Of a DNA stretch of 64,000 bases, positions 7,336-14,467 are shown piece after piece. The position numbers and the translations under genes were made by a program. The DNA lies in NCBI GenBank assembly GCA_036746235.1, contig DAIOEN010000004.1:1-64000 (forward strand), written 5' to 3'. This DNA is from CALARM01 sp036746235. Its GTDB lineage: Bacteria; Vulcanimicrobiota; SpSt-956; JAKJGF01. The notes below the pieces were generated by a model. The model searched no databases. It saw only the letters and a program-made list of their open reading frames with translations, and was not told the origin of the DNA. Each line of letters opens with the position of its first letter. Positions within the stretch are counted from its first letter, which is position 1.

Positions 7336-7612
7336 ATCGTTTCGACCTGGTTTTTATCTTTGTATATTCCTCTGTCGCTTCACTGTAAGCATTTTCCATA
7401 ATTACAGCGACTTTTTTGTTGGCTCTTATACTTTTAGCAGTCAGGTCAAACATACCTGTTATTGTTTCGTTAAGTTTATCGAATTTATCATTTAAAGTAT
7501 GGAAACCTATTCTTGTTTCCTCCCGAAGAAAAGAAATATCACCTTCTAACTTCTTTTGACCTTCTTCAAGTCTTTTCTGACCTTCTTCAAGTCTTATTAT
7601 TCTATCTTCCAT
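7334..7612 (-). CDS. Small coiled-coil protein
   Basis: 92 residues, starting MEDRIIRLEEGQKRLEEGQKKLEG and continuing with heptad-like charged helices (DKFDKLNETITGM). AAGGAG lies about ten bases before the ATG. The pattern RLEEGQKRLEEGQ resembles the N-terminal coiled coils of DUF3782-like PD-(D/E)XK proteins such as the one at 12737-13363, so this may be the helical part of such a protein without its nuclease domain. Function unknown. Confidence 0.55.
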   Translation of the reverse strand: MEDRIIRLEEGQKRLEEGQKKLEGDISFLREETRIGFHTLNDKFDKLNETITGMFDLTAKSIRANKKVAVIMENAYSEATEEYTKIKTRSKR

Positions 7613-7779
7613 AATGGCACGCTCCTTTATTCTATGGATATGACTTCAGATGCGGATTTTAAGATTTTCTTTTTTTTTAACTACCGTCTGAGTATATCCA
7701 TAATCTTCGCCTTTTTTATTTTTCTTCCGGCGTGGATATGTTATTTCTTCTTTTATTTCCAAATGATATATTATTAATG

Positions 7780-7880
7780 TCTTTTTATACGATATCCTTA
7801 AAGACCTGTTTTTCTTACACTGAGAACATCATGACCACAATATTTAAGGTAATCAATAATAGGATCAAATAAATTTTCAT
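7780..7880 (-). pseudogene. Frameshifted DUF5615 (PIN-like toxin) remnant
   Basis: Directly after the DUF433 gene on the minus strand the junction TTTTTAGGAGATGAAAATT opens a frame MKIYL; one frame over it continues DPIIDYLKYCGHDVLSVRKTGL. That fits the start of DUF5615 proteins (a VDE-type opening, then a GHDV..V..TGL segment). A frameshift and a TAA after TGL break it. DUF433 with DUF5615 is a common antitoxin-toxin pairing, so this is a lost toxin beside a retained antitoxin. The rest of 7613-7779 shows no intact gene. Confidence 0.6.
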
Positions 7881-7892
7881 CTCCTAAAAATT

Positions 7893-8120
7893 TCAAACCA
7901 AAACACCTGCTTCTTCATCTGCAAGCATTACTGCATAGTGTAAACAGCCTGTTATATCATCGTCTGTAATATTTGGATATGCCTTTCTAATACCTTCCTT
8001 ATTCTCACCGGCAGCCATAAGGCCTAATATCATATGGACAGGAATTCTGGTTCCTTTGATACAGGGTTTACCACTGCATATGGCAGGATCACATATTATT
8101 CTTTCTAATAATCGTTCCAT
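7893..8120 (-). CDS. DUF433 family protein, likely antitoxin
   Basis: 75 residues: MERLLERIICDPAICSGKPC, IKGTRIPVHMILGLMAAGEN, then YPNITDDDITGCLHYA. This is the DUF433 pattern (D-P-x-I-C-x-GKPxIxGTRIPV). The ATG at 8120 is chosen because GAGGTG stands six bases before it; a GTG three codons upstream is less likely. DUF433 proteins are usually DNA-binding antitoxins paired with DUF5615 toxins; here the toxin downstream is broken. Confidence 0.8.
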   Translation of the reverse strand: MERLLERIICDPAICSGKPCIKGTRIPVHMILGLMAAGENKEGIRKAYPNITDDDITGCLHYAVMLADEEAGVLV

Positions 8121-8198
8121 AAATTTCACCTCACATTTTCACCTCTGTATTAATATTATATCATTATAAAAGGTCTTTATATAGATTGGTCATAAAAA

Positions 8199-8258
8199 TT
8201 TTCCTGCTACATCCTCTGGCACTCACGGCGAATTCTTCCAAAGAGATAGAGAAGGTGC
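8199..8258 (+). repeat. Displaced copy of the scmC 3' tail
   Basis: About 60 bases (CTGCTACATCCTCTGGCACT onward to AGAGATAGAGAAGGTGC) closely match the last codons of scmC at 5721-5787, with a short deletion in the middle. There is no scmC gene upstream. A third copy lies at 9632-9695. Confidence 0.7.
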
Positions 8259-8262
8259 AAGA

Positions 8263-8647
8263 ACACATTAGCCTGAAAACTGGATTTCATAATTTCTTAT
8301 CCTGGCAATCTCTCAAATCCTGTAAATCCTGGTCGGCTTTCAGGAAGTTATCTACCAGAGATGCCCTGCCATAGAAATGGCGGGAATGGGGACTCAATTT
8401 TATAAGAGAGCAGGAAATGCCTTTATATTACAAAGAAATTCAGGTAGGTACAGGAAGAGTGGATTTTTTGGTGGAAGAAAAAATACTCGTAGAACTAAAA
8501 GCCATTACCCATCTTGAAGAAGTACATCTGGCACAGGCACTGAATTATCTGGAAGCTTTTAAACTAAAAACAGGCCTGTTGATTAATTTTGGCGCCAAAA
8601 GCCTGCAATTTAAGAGATTAATAAATAAGAAAATAACAGAAAAATAA
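8263..8647 (+). pseudogene. GxxExxY gene broken by a 45-bp repeat and a frameshift
   Basis: The family frame can be followed in pieces. CATTAGCCTGAAAACTGGAT corresponds to the codons before the motif. A 45-bp repeat follows (8290-8334). Then GFQEVIYQRCPAIEM continues the motif (8335-8379), and after a frameshift near 8380 the frame LNFIREQEMPLYYKE runs to KKITEK at 8647. The last ~76 codons could be translated from ATG 8417, but they lack the motif. The relative at 10028-10419 carries the same repeat at the same place. Confidence 0.75.
8282..8342 (-). repeat. 45-bp interspersed repeat inside a GxxExxY gene
   Basis: Insert 8290-8334 (AATTTCTTATCCTGGCAATC and onward) is flanked by GGATTTCA at 8282-8289 and GGCTTTCA at 8335-8342, an 8-bp direct repeat with one mismatch. 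The flanking coding sequence resumes exactly at the GF-Q-E codons of the GxxExxY motif. The total addition of 53 bases shifts the frame. Confidence 0.7.
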
Positions 8648-8688
8648 CAATACTCCAGCAATATTTGATGATACAGATATTACACTAT

Positions 8689-9579
8689 CTACTCTCTACT
8701 GATTTTATCCACCAGTTCCATCAGCTTATCTTTACCCATTTTCTTTATCAGCAGTTTTGCTATCTTATCTTCTCCCAGTTCCTTGATAATCTCATCTTCT
8801 CCAATCTGATTAATAATCTCCTCTTTACCAATCTGATTAATAACCTCCTCCTTATACTTACTTAATAAGCCACCAAGAGGTTCACCAAAAAGAAGTTCCT
8901 TTAATCCTTCTTCATCACATCCGGCCTCAAAGGGATCTAATAGTTTCATTAATAACACCTCCCTGTATAATTCATTATATAGGTAAATCATCTCATCATG
9001 ATAATCCTTCGCTTCTTCAGGGTTCTCAAAAGATTTCTCTACCAATTTCCTTACATTTTCTTCATTATTACTGAATAAATGAAATGGATAATACTCTTTT
9101 ATAAATGGTAAATCTACCAGATCCATTTCATAATATGGAAAACCTCCTGTTACTCCTCTATAAAATCCATCATCAACTTTCTCAAGTATTACTCCTGCCT
9201 CTATCAGGCTATTTCTATATTTTTCAGTAAAATGACTTGATACCGCCCACAGAGATATTTTTTTTCTCTCTTCTATTTTTTTATTTATTCCATACAATTT
9301 TCCATATACGTCCAGCTGATATAAATCACACCAGTCAAAACAATCAGTCTTAGATTTAAATTCTATTACATTTATATCATTAAAATATGAATAGGGTTTA
9401 GTCAATCCTGTGTAAACTATAGCCTGTTTCTTTATTACTATTATATCTATTCTCAAAGGCATTTTAGCTACTTCTTTTTGCATTTCTATTAGAAAGTTCC
9501 GTTTCGTACAGATCCTTTCTATTATCTGAGCAAAATAAGAATGCCACTGAATTTTTACTTCTTTAGGTATATGTTTCAT
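8689..9579 (-). CDS. PD-(D/E)XK nuclease-like hypothetical protein (296 aa)
   Basis: MKHIPKEVKIQWHSYFAQII begins the protein. MPLRIDIIVIKK (about 40-51) and NVIEFKSKTDCFDW (about 70-83) look like the D and ExK half-motifs of a PD-(D/E)XK fold. The middle (ISLWAVSSHF, VTGGFPYYEMDLVDLPFIKE) resembles Rpn-like proteins. The C-terminus carries INQIGKEEI/INQIGEDEI/IKELGEDKI repeats and ends KLMELVDKISRE. A tail copy lies at 6893-7108. No strong RBS is seen before 9579. The nuclease assignment rests on motifs only, and no partner gene is adjacent. Confidence 0.65.
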   Translation of the reverse strand: MKHIPKEVKIQWHSYFAQIIERICTKRNFLIEMQKEVAKMPLRIDIIVIKKQAIVYTGLTKPYSYFNDINVIEFKSKTDCFDWCDLYQLDVYGKLYGINKKIEERKKISLWAVSSHFTEKYRNSLIEAGVILEKVDDGFYRGVTGGFPYYEMDLVDLPFIKEYYPFHLFSNNEENVRKLVEKSFENPEEAKDYHDEMIYLYNELYREVLLMKLLDPFEAGCDEEGLKELLFGEPLGGLLSKYKEEVINQIGKEEIINQIGEDEIIKELGEDKIAKLLIKKMGKDKLMELVDKISRE

Positions 9580-9631
9580 AATTAAATTATATCATGGAGA
9601 GCAATAAATATCTATAGAATTGAAGGTGAGA

Positions 9632-9695
9632 TTTTTTGTTACATCCTCCGGCACTCCCTCCACGGCGAATTCTTCCAAAGAGATAGAGAAGGTTG
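9632..9695 (+). repeat. Second displaced copy of the scmC 3' tail
   Basis: Sixty-odd bases (GTTACATCCTCCGGCACTCC onward to AGAGATAGAGAAGG) match the scmC end at 5721-5780, then run into GTCTGAACCGGGATGCGCAG, the start of a GGATT-type interspersed repeat. At the real scmC end the stop codon is likewise followed at once by a GGGATT repeat. Confidence 0.7.
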
Positions 9696-9696
9696 T

Positions 9697-10027
9697 CTGA
9701 ACCGGGATGCGCAGGATTAAGAGATTACCAGGATTTTTAATAATTAATTACTGGTAGTAAAGAATTTTCTCTGTAACATTAATTTAATGTGAGGAAAGAC
9801 AGCTACAGAAATCCTGGCTCTCCTGATAATCTCATAAATCCAGGTTCTGACATCTGCAGGAATATTTCAGCTAAGAAAAGAATATTAAAAGAATTACCTG
9901 AATTTTTCAAATTAATATACAGCTATAAAGACCTTTCTCTGTAATATTAATTCAATGCCAGAAAAAACATTCACAAAAATCCCGGCAATCCTGATAATCT
10001 CATAAATCCAGGTTCTGACATCTTATC
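9697..10027. repeat. Cluster of interspersed AATCCTGATAATC-type repeats; no gene
   Basis: One repeat in plus orientation at about 9697-9742 (TCTGAACCGGGATGCGCAGG, then AGAGATTACCAGGATTT) and two in minus orientation at about 9812-9860 and 9985-10025 (both with CTGATAATCTCATAAATCCA then GGTTCTGACATCT). The two minus copies lie in a longer diverged tandem duplication of about 160-180 bp, each preceded by a TTTCTCTGTAA(C/T)ATTAATT stretch. No coding signal is seen. Confidence 0.65.
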
Positions 10028-10419
10028 TATGAAAAAAACATTTAATGATGATTTAACACATAAAATTATCGGATGTACTATAAAAGGACACATTAGCCTG
10101 AAAACTGGATTTCACAATTTCTTATCCTGGCAATCTCTCAAATCCTGTAAATCCTGGTCGGATTTCAAGAAGTTATCTATCAAAGATGTCTTGCAATAGA
10201 AATGTCAGATGAATGGCTCAATTTTATAAGAGAACAGGAAATGCCTTTATATTACAAGGAAATTCAGGTAGGTACAAGAAGAGTGGATTTTCTGGTGGAA
10301 GAAAAAATACTTGTAGAACTAAAAGCACTTACCCATCTTGAAGAAGTGCATCTGGCACAGGCATTGAATTACCTGGAAGCTTTTAAATTAAAAACTGGTC
10401 TGTTGATTAATTTCGGAGC
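10028..10419 (+). pseudogene. GxxExxY gene interrupted by the 45-bp repeat and truncated at the 3' end
   Basis: ATG 10028 opens MKKTFNDDLTHKIIGCTIK, the normal N-terminus of the family. At GF (10107) a repeat interrupts it, and the frame resumes at 10160 with GFQEVIYQRCLAIEM, RRVDFLVEEKILVELKA and YLEAFKLKTGLLINFGA. At 10419 the gene stops matching and joins the antisense of the small gene at 10426. The frame from ATG 10202 to 10660 is a chimera of this fragment and antisense sequence, not a real gene. Confidence 0.8.
10107..10167 (-). repeat. 45-bp interspersed repeat with 8-bp direct repeats inside a GxxExxY gene
   Basis: Insert 10115-10159 is bounded by perfect GGATTTCA copies at 10107-10114 and 10160-10167. 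Removing the insert plus one GGATTTCA restores the family frame across ...GF-Q-E-V-I-Y. The insert differs from the 8290-8334 copy by only one base. Confidence 0.8.
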
Positions 10420-10425
10420 CTGGTA

Positions 10426-10656
10426 TCATAAAGAGACTGTTTTTTCCTGCCAGCTCTTCCAGGCATTTTTGATTTCTCCTTCCATATCATCTGTAAACCA
10501 TGTCCACTTGCCGAATAAACTATGCTCTTTTTTCTTTTCTATATTCTTCTTTAATTTCGGAAGGATAAAAACCAGAACAGGAGTGTTATCTTCAGCAGGA
10601 ATAACCTGTAATGGTCTAACACAACCGTTTTCTATAATTCCCGGAATTAATTGCAT
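10426..10656 (-). CDS. Small hypothetical protein (76 aa), possible antitoxin-like
   Basis: MQLIPGIIENGCVRPLQVIP, then NTPVLVFILPKL and FGKWTWFTDDMEGEIKNAWK. This is the full-length version of the protein at 6411-6605. The first 35 residues look like the beta-rich start of small AF2212-like antitoxins, but the Trp-rich end is not typical. No toxin gene is evident next to it. It is convergent with the GxxExxY fragment, and its upstream neighbour is a remnant of the 60-residue protein. Confidence 0.5.
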   Translation of the reverse strand: MQLIPGIIENGCVRPLQVIPAEDNTPVLVFILPKLKKNIEKKKEHSLFGKWTWFTDDMEGEIKNAWKSWQEKTVSL

Positions 10657-10705
10657 ATAAAAGCCCCCTTTAACAACTCAATTTTTTCGATATTCAGTCA
10701 CTGAA

Positions 10706-10771
10706 TTACCTGCTATTTTCCTTTATCTGGCTGGCAACTTTTTTAACATATTCGAGATAACTTAATGCGGC
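10706..10771 (-). pseudogene. 3' remnant of the 60-aa small gene
   Basis: The minus strand reads LSYLEYVKKVASQIKENSR and a stop, matching the end of the protein at 6655-6837 (LNYLEYVKKVAGQVKEKSW). It is cut at about 10771, just before the PIN gene. It shows that the block 6440-6720 was duplicated to 10500-10771. Confidence 0.7.
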
Positions 10772-10788
10772 GTTTAACACTCTTCTAT

Positions 10789-11193
10789 TTAAAGGCTTTC
10801 CCAATCTTCTAATCTTAAATTTTCAACCCGGCTAAATTCCCTTACATTATGTGTTATAAGTGTTATATCATTTGCAACTGATATAGAGGCAATAATTAAA
10901 TCATTTGGGCCTATTGGAGTCCCTTTTTTCTCAAGGTTACTACGAATCACTCCATATAATTCTGATGCTTTATCATCAAAAGAAAGAGAGACAAAATTTT
11001 TTATAAATTTCTGTAATCTATCAAAGTTTTTTTCAGGTCTTGCACTCTTGATTACACCATAGAACAATTCTGCCTTAACCATTGAACACAATAAAATATC
11101 TTCACGTTGTTTTACTTCTAACTGTTTTTTTATACTTTCCGAAGTGCCATTTAAATATTTTATACATGTATTAGTATCAAGCAAATATCTCAT
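10789..11193 (-). CDS. vapC: PIN-domain toxin, VapC type
   Basis: 134 residues. MRYLLDTNTCIKYLN carries the first acidic residue (D6), VKAELFYGV the conserved Glu, GPNDLIIASIS the second Asp cluster and ITHNVREFSRV the last motif. This is the standard VapC set for Mg-dependent RNA cleavage. The start codon overlaps the antitoxin stop by four bases (ATGA), as usual in type II toxin-antitoxin operons. All catalytic positions appear intact. Confidence 0.85.
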   Translation of the reverse strand: MRYLLDTNTCIKYLNGTSESIKKQLEVKQREDILLCSMVKAELFYGVIKSARPEKNFDRLQKFIKNFVSLSFDDKASELYGVIRSNLEKKGTPIGPNDLIIASISVANDITLITHNVREFSRVENLRLEDWESL

Positions 11194-11450
11194 TTTATTA
11201 CCTCTCGTATCTCATATAAACCCTGCTCTGCTCTTTCAACAGGGCTCTCTGCCATAGAACCATATGTTTCTTCAATAAATTCAAGCCATTTCAATTCCCT
11301 GTGCATTTCTACAGACTCCATACTGGCTTCAGACTGGACGGTATCTATATGTGATAATGCTTCAAAAGCTTTAATAATTTTATACAGTATTTCTAAATGA
11401 TCATCACGTAACTTTTCTATTTCATCTTTAATTAACTTTTTAGTAATCAT
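11190..11450 (-). CDS. Antitoxin partner of VapC (86 aa)
   Basis: MITKKLIKDEIEKLRDDHLE, a helical N-terminus, then an acidic tail (EFIEETYGSMAESPVERAE, GLYEIREVIK). It lies directly upstream of the PIN toxin and overlaps it by four bases. The opening resembles small helical antitoxins that begin LIKEEIDKLPDEYL. DNA binding and autoregulation are expected from the family, not seen. Confidence 0.7.
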   Translation of the reverse strand: MITKKLIKDEIEKLRDDHLEILYKIIKAFEALSHIDTVQSEASMESVEMHRELKWLEFIEETYGSMAESPVERAEQGLYEIREVIK

Positions 11451-11475
11451 TTTATCACTTCCTCATATTTTTTAC

Positions 11476-11595
11476 TTACAAAGTTTCTGAAGCTATCACA
11501 TCATTTTCATTTTCAATATTTTTCTTGAAATTTTGTATAATCTCCAAAAAAATAGATAATTTGTCATCAGGAATATCTAATAGTAAACATTTATG
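11476..11595 (-). pseudogene. C-terminal remnant of an antitoxin-like protein
   Basis: The minus strand contains LLLDIPDDKLSIFLEIIQNF, then KKNIENENDVIASETL and a stop. The pattern IPDDKL..FLEII is common in small antitoxins (IPDEKL..VL.FI). No start is seen, and it overlaps the end of the 11577-11975 gene. Short and uncertain. Confidence 0.35.
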
Positions 11596-11975
11596 TTTTT
11601 CCAACTTCTATCAATCCTTAAATAACCCGGGTGGTATGAAGTCTGAAAATTTTGGCCAAGTGGTTTTTGAGCCAGTTCTAAAATTTTCCCATAAGTTTTC
11701 GCTTTTTCTATTTCTCTATAATATTCAGAATAATCTTCTTTTTTGTCATATATTTCATATTGAGATTTCAGAAAATCTATTAAACCATGTTCTATATATT
11801 CCTTTTTTATTGACCAGTATATAGTCTTTTCATCTTCTTTTTCATCAAATAATTCCAAATCTATCTCTTTGTGTAACTCTTTTATAATTTCTTTCAGAGT
11901 CAATTTTTTTGTTTCTATATCATTTTTGGATATTTGAATTTTGGTACAAATTCCTGTGCATAAATAGGTTCCCAT
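11577..11975 (-). CDS. Hypothetical protein (132 aa)
   Basis: MGTYLCTGICTKIQISKNDI, a charged helical middle (LTLKEIIKELHKEIDLELFD) and an aromatic end (HPGYLRIDRSWKNINVYY). The start at 11975 is chosen over an upstream one because AAGGAGATTTTTAC precedes it. I do not recognise the family. It is not part of the toxin-antitoxin operon downstream, from which it is separated by more than 100 bases. Confidence 0.55.
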   Translation of the reverse strand: MGTYLCTGICTKIQISKNDIETKKLTLKEIIKELHKEIDLELFDEKEDEKTIYWSIKKEYIEHGLIDFLKSQYEIYDKKEDYSEYYREIEKAKTYGKILELAQKPLGQNFQTSYHPGYLRIDRSWKNINVYY

Positions 11976-12343
11976 GTAAAAATCTCCTTTCAATAATTTT
12001 CTTACTGTAAATAATTCTGTGATAATATAGCATAACATAATTTGCAGTATAATCAAGGAAAGGCTATAAAATCTATAGATCTTAATTCATCTATCCATCT
12101 CATTATTATTTTTTCAGCCTTTATCACAGGAAAATTTACAGGTGGATATTATTTAAAGAACATGTTTCTGTCACTTTCCTTTCGTAAACTTAATCTATTT
12201 TGATTATACCATAAAAAATTAAAGAAAAAAATTGATTTTGTCAGGAAGACATACATACGCATGTTATTGTCATTATTGTTTCTCTGTGATAAAATTTGCT
12301 CAGAAGTTAACTCTTTATCTTTTATAAGGAGATTTTGATAGTC

Positions 12344-12449
12344 TTCCGCTAATACTTTGATTTAGAAAAAATGGCTAATTTATTGAGTTTTTAAAATTGA
12401 ACAAAACCAGATATTACAAGGATAATTCATATTCAAAGTACTAGCGGAA
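12344..12449. repeat. 17-bp inverted repeat flanking 72 bp, in a gene-free stretch
   Basis: TTCCGCTAATACTTTGA (12344-12360) and its near-perfect inverse TCAAAGTACTAGCGGAA (12433-12449, one mismatch) bracket an AT-rich spacer. The rest of the 12057-12463 gap shows no gene. It ends 15 bases before the ATG of the ribbon-helix-helix gene, so it could be an operator, a hairpin or a small mobile element. Confidence 0.5.
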
Positions 12450-12463
12450 CAGCATCGTTTTTC

Positions 12464-12727
12464 ATGGAAAAAGATAAAAAATTCTGGGTACGATGCTCCG
12501 AAGACTATTATAAAGAAATAAAAACTCGTGCAAAGCAAGAAAAACTGAGTATGGGAGACTACATTTTATGTAAAACACTAAATCTTATCCCTGTGAGGAT
12601 AGATGAGATCAGGGAATATTCCAACAAAGTCAAAGGTAAAGACAACAAAGTCCGGGAATATAAAAAGAGGATGCTGAGCACAAAAACAATATTAAAGCCA
12701 GCCTCCGAAGTTATACAAGAAGGGTAG
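12464..12727 (+). CDS. Small ribbon-helix-helix-like protein
   Basis: 87 residues. KFWVRCSEDYYKEIKTRAKQ then EKLSMGDYI has the spacing of a CopG/Arc-type ribbon-helix-helix domain (a beta strand, then two helices with S-x-x-x-Y). A basic tail follows. It directly precedes the nuclease-like gene, separated by at most nine bases, so a regulator-effector pair is possible. Confidence 0.55.
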   Translation: MEKDKKFWVRCSEDYYKEIKTRAKQEKLSMGDYILCKTLNLIPVRIDEIREYSNKVKGKDNKVREYKKRMLSTKTILKPASEVIQEG

Positions 12728-12736
12728 GTGAACGGT

Positions 12737-13363
12737 ATGCCACTTGTAGAAGAAAGAGTTGACAGATTAGAAGAACTTGTTGCACAGACACAGTCAATGC
12801 TTCAAAGTCTGCCTTTTGAGGTAAGCAGAACACAGATAATAGTAAGCAATATAAGTAAAGACATGAAAGAGGATTTAAAAGAGTTCAAAGAAGAGTTACG
12901 AAGAGACACGAGAGAGATGAAAAAAGAAATAAACAATCAGTGGGAAAAAGTTGTTAAAAAACTTGGTACCCTGGTTGAGGATATGATAATTCCAAATATA
13001 GAGTTTATTGCTGATAAACACTTCGATTTAAAGAACGGTGATATATTTACAAGGATTAAAAAGTATAATCCTATAGATAAAGCGAAACAGAGAGAGTTTG
13101 ATGTTATAGCCATTTACCCTGAAAAGATAGTTCTTGTAGAAGCCAAGTCGAATCCGAAACCTGAAGAGGCTAAAGGGTTTATTGAATTAATTAAAAGTGG
13201 AGAGTTCTTTGAGTATTTCCCGGAGTATAAAGAGAAAGAATTGATTCCGATTTTTGCGTCTTTCCATATCCCGGAGAATGTCCTGAAGAAACTGTCTAAA
13301 AATAAGATTTATGCTATGGGTATAAAAGAAGATACTATGGATATTTTAAATCCAAAATTTTAA
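12737..13363 (+). CDS. Coiled-coil plus PD-(D/E)XK-like protein (DUF3782-like)
   Basis: The N-terminal half (MPLVEERVDRLEELVAQTQS onward) is a coiled coil rich in Glu and Lys. The C-terminal half has QREFDVIAIYPEKIVLVEAK, that is D...hhhVEAK, the PD-(D/E)XK signature, followed by IPIFASFHIPENVLKKLSKN. The overall layout fits the DUF3782-type nuclease-like family common in cyanobacteria and uncultured phyla. ATG 12737 follows AGGTGAACGGT; a GTG at 12728 is possible. Function unknown. Confidence 0.65.
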   Translation: MPLVEERVDRLEELVAQTQSMLQSLPFEVSRTQIIVSNISKDMKEDLKEFKEELRRDTREMKKEINNQWEKVVKKLGTLVEDMIIPNIEFIADKHFDLKNGDIFTRIKKYNPIDKAKQREFDVIAIYPEKIVLVEAKSNPKPEEAKGFIELIKSGEFFEYFPEYKEKELIPIFASFHIPENVLKKLSKNKIYAMGIKEDTMDILNPKF

Positions 13364-13547
13364 TTGAGATTTTCTTCTTTAATGAAAAACTATTTAAATC
13401 AATTGATTCTGCTTCAGATATATTACTAATATTATCTAAAAATGTAACTATAACTTTTATCGGTCTTGTAATTTCTAATTTCTCTTCTAAAATAATTTCA
13501 CCCTGACAAAACTTAATCCCTGCTTTTGCATCTCTATGGCAAGACAC
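13335..13547 (-). pseudogene. Fusion of a GxxExxY scrap with an antitoxin-like C-terminus
   Basis: The first ~48 bases (13500-13547), read in another frame, give RCLAIEMQKQGLSFVR, an internal piece of a GxxExxY gene. The remaining sequence reads GEIILEEKLEITRPIKVIVT then FLDNI, the end typical of small DUF104-like antitoxins (PIKVIVTFLD). Neither part is complete. Confidence 0.5.
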
Positions 13548-13556
13548 CTCATTCTT

Positions 13557-13725
13557 TTATTTAATCTTAATTTTTTCCTGCAATTCAAGGGCTTCTTCAA
13601 TGGTTAATTCTGCCTGTTCCAGAGATTCTGCAGTCAAGACAGCCTAACAGAAATAATTGTTCATCACGGTTTGAAACCTTCTGAGCAAGTTCTATGGCTT
13701 CTGAAACTCCAGTAGAAAGATTGAT
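13557..13725 (-). pseudogene. Frameshifted remnant of an unidentified small gene
   Basis: The minus strand reads SGVSEAIELAQKVSNRDEQL then FLLGCL, and one frame over LTAESLEQAELTIEEALELQ then EKIKIK and a stop. It is clearly formerly coding but broken by a frameshift near 13640. I do not recognise it. Nothing else is seen between here and 13853. Confidence 0.4.
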
Positions 13726-13852
13726 TTATGCCTTATTTATACTCAAGAAAAAGAAATATGATATAAAATTCATTTACAAATATGTATCTGGATATTATAA
13801 TTGAAAAAATAAAAAACTGATATAAAGATGGGACGGAGGAAAAGCTTGTAAA

Positions 13853-14467
13853 ATGCAGAAAAATCAAATGTTTTATATGGGCTTCAGTATGTATCCCACC
13901 TTTATACCTGGAGATGTCCTTTATATAAAAGAATGTAAAGAAAAAGAGATAAAAAAAGGTGATATAATAGTTTTCAAAACAGGGGAAAATGAAAAAAATA
14001 TTGTTCACAGGGTAGTAAGTATTGACAATTCAGGCATAAGAACAAGAGGAGATAATAACAGTAATATAGATAATTCCGTCCTCACTCAAAAGGATATTCA
14101 AGGAAAGGTTCTTAATTTTGAAAGACAGGGAAAGAAATATCCTGTCAGTGGAGGACAAACAGGGCTTATCAAGGCAAATTTCATAAGGCTTATGAGAAGG
14201 GCAAACAGAAAAATTCTGAATATATTCCGCCCTTTTTACCGGCTCATATTGCAGTTTTCCTTTTTAAAGATCTTATTTTCCGGAAAAAAAACATTCAGAG
14301 TATTATCCTTTAAAAAACCTGAAGGAACAGAAAAGCAACTGATGGCAGGTTCATATGTAATAGGGAGGCTCAGACCGGGATATAAAAGATGGCATATAAA
14401 AGTACCTTTCAGACTCTTTATAGATGAAAAATCCCTGCCTTTAGCCGAGGAAACCCATGAAAATTAA
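13853..14467 (+). CDS. S26-type signal peptidase-like protease
   Basis: 204 residues. YMGFSMYPTFIPGDVLYI is the serine-box of S24/S26 peptidases (catalytic Ser in G-x-SM-x-P), GDIIVFK the next conserved box, NIVHRVVSID a His-containing box as in ER/archaeal-type signal peptidases, and IRTRGDNN the final box. A second half (residues about 105-204) is basic and lacks an obvious domain. There is no strong membrane anchor at the N-terminus. The stop lies inside the ABC gene (11-base overlap), so the two are translationally coupled. It may process exported peptides; the substrate is unknown. Confidence 0.75.
   Translation: MQKNQMFYMGFSMYPTFIPGDVLYIKECKEKEIKKGDIIVFKTGENEKNIVHRVVSIDNSGIRTRGDNNSNIDNSVLTQKDIQGKVLNFERQGKKYPVSGGQTGLIKANFIRLMRRANRKILNIFRPFYRLILQFSFLKILFSGKKTFRVLSFKKPEGTEKQLMAGSYVIGRLRPGYKRWHIKVPFRLFIDEKSLPLAEETHEN

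Noticed and set aside
10202..10660. A 152-codon plus-strand frame
   Set aside because: It joins a GxxExxY fragment to the antisense of the small gene 10426-10656; a chimera, not a gene.
13733..14008. A 91-codon Phe-rich minus-strand frame
   Set aside because: Antisense to the signal peptidase-like gene and its upstream AT-rich leader.
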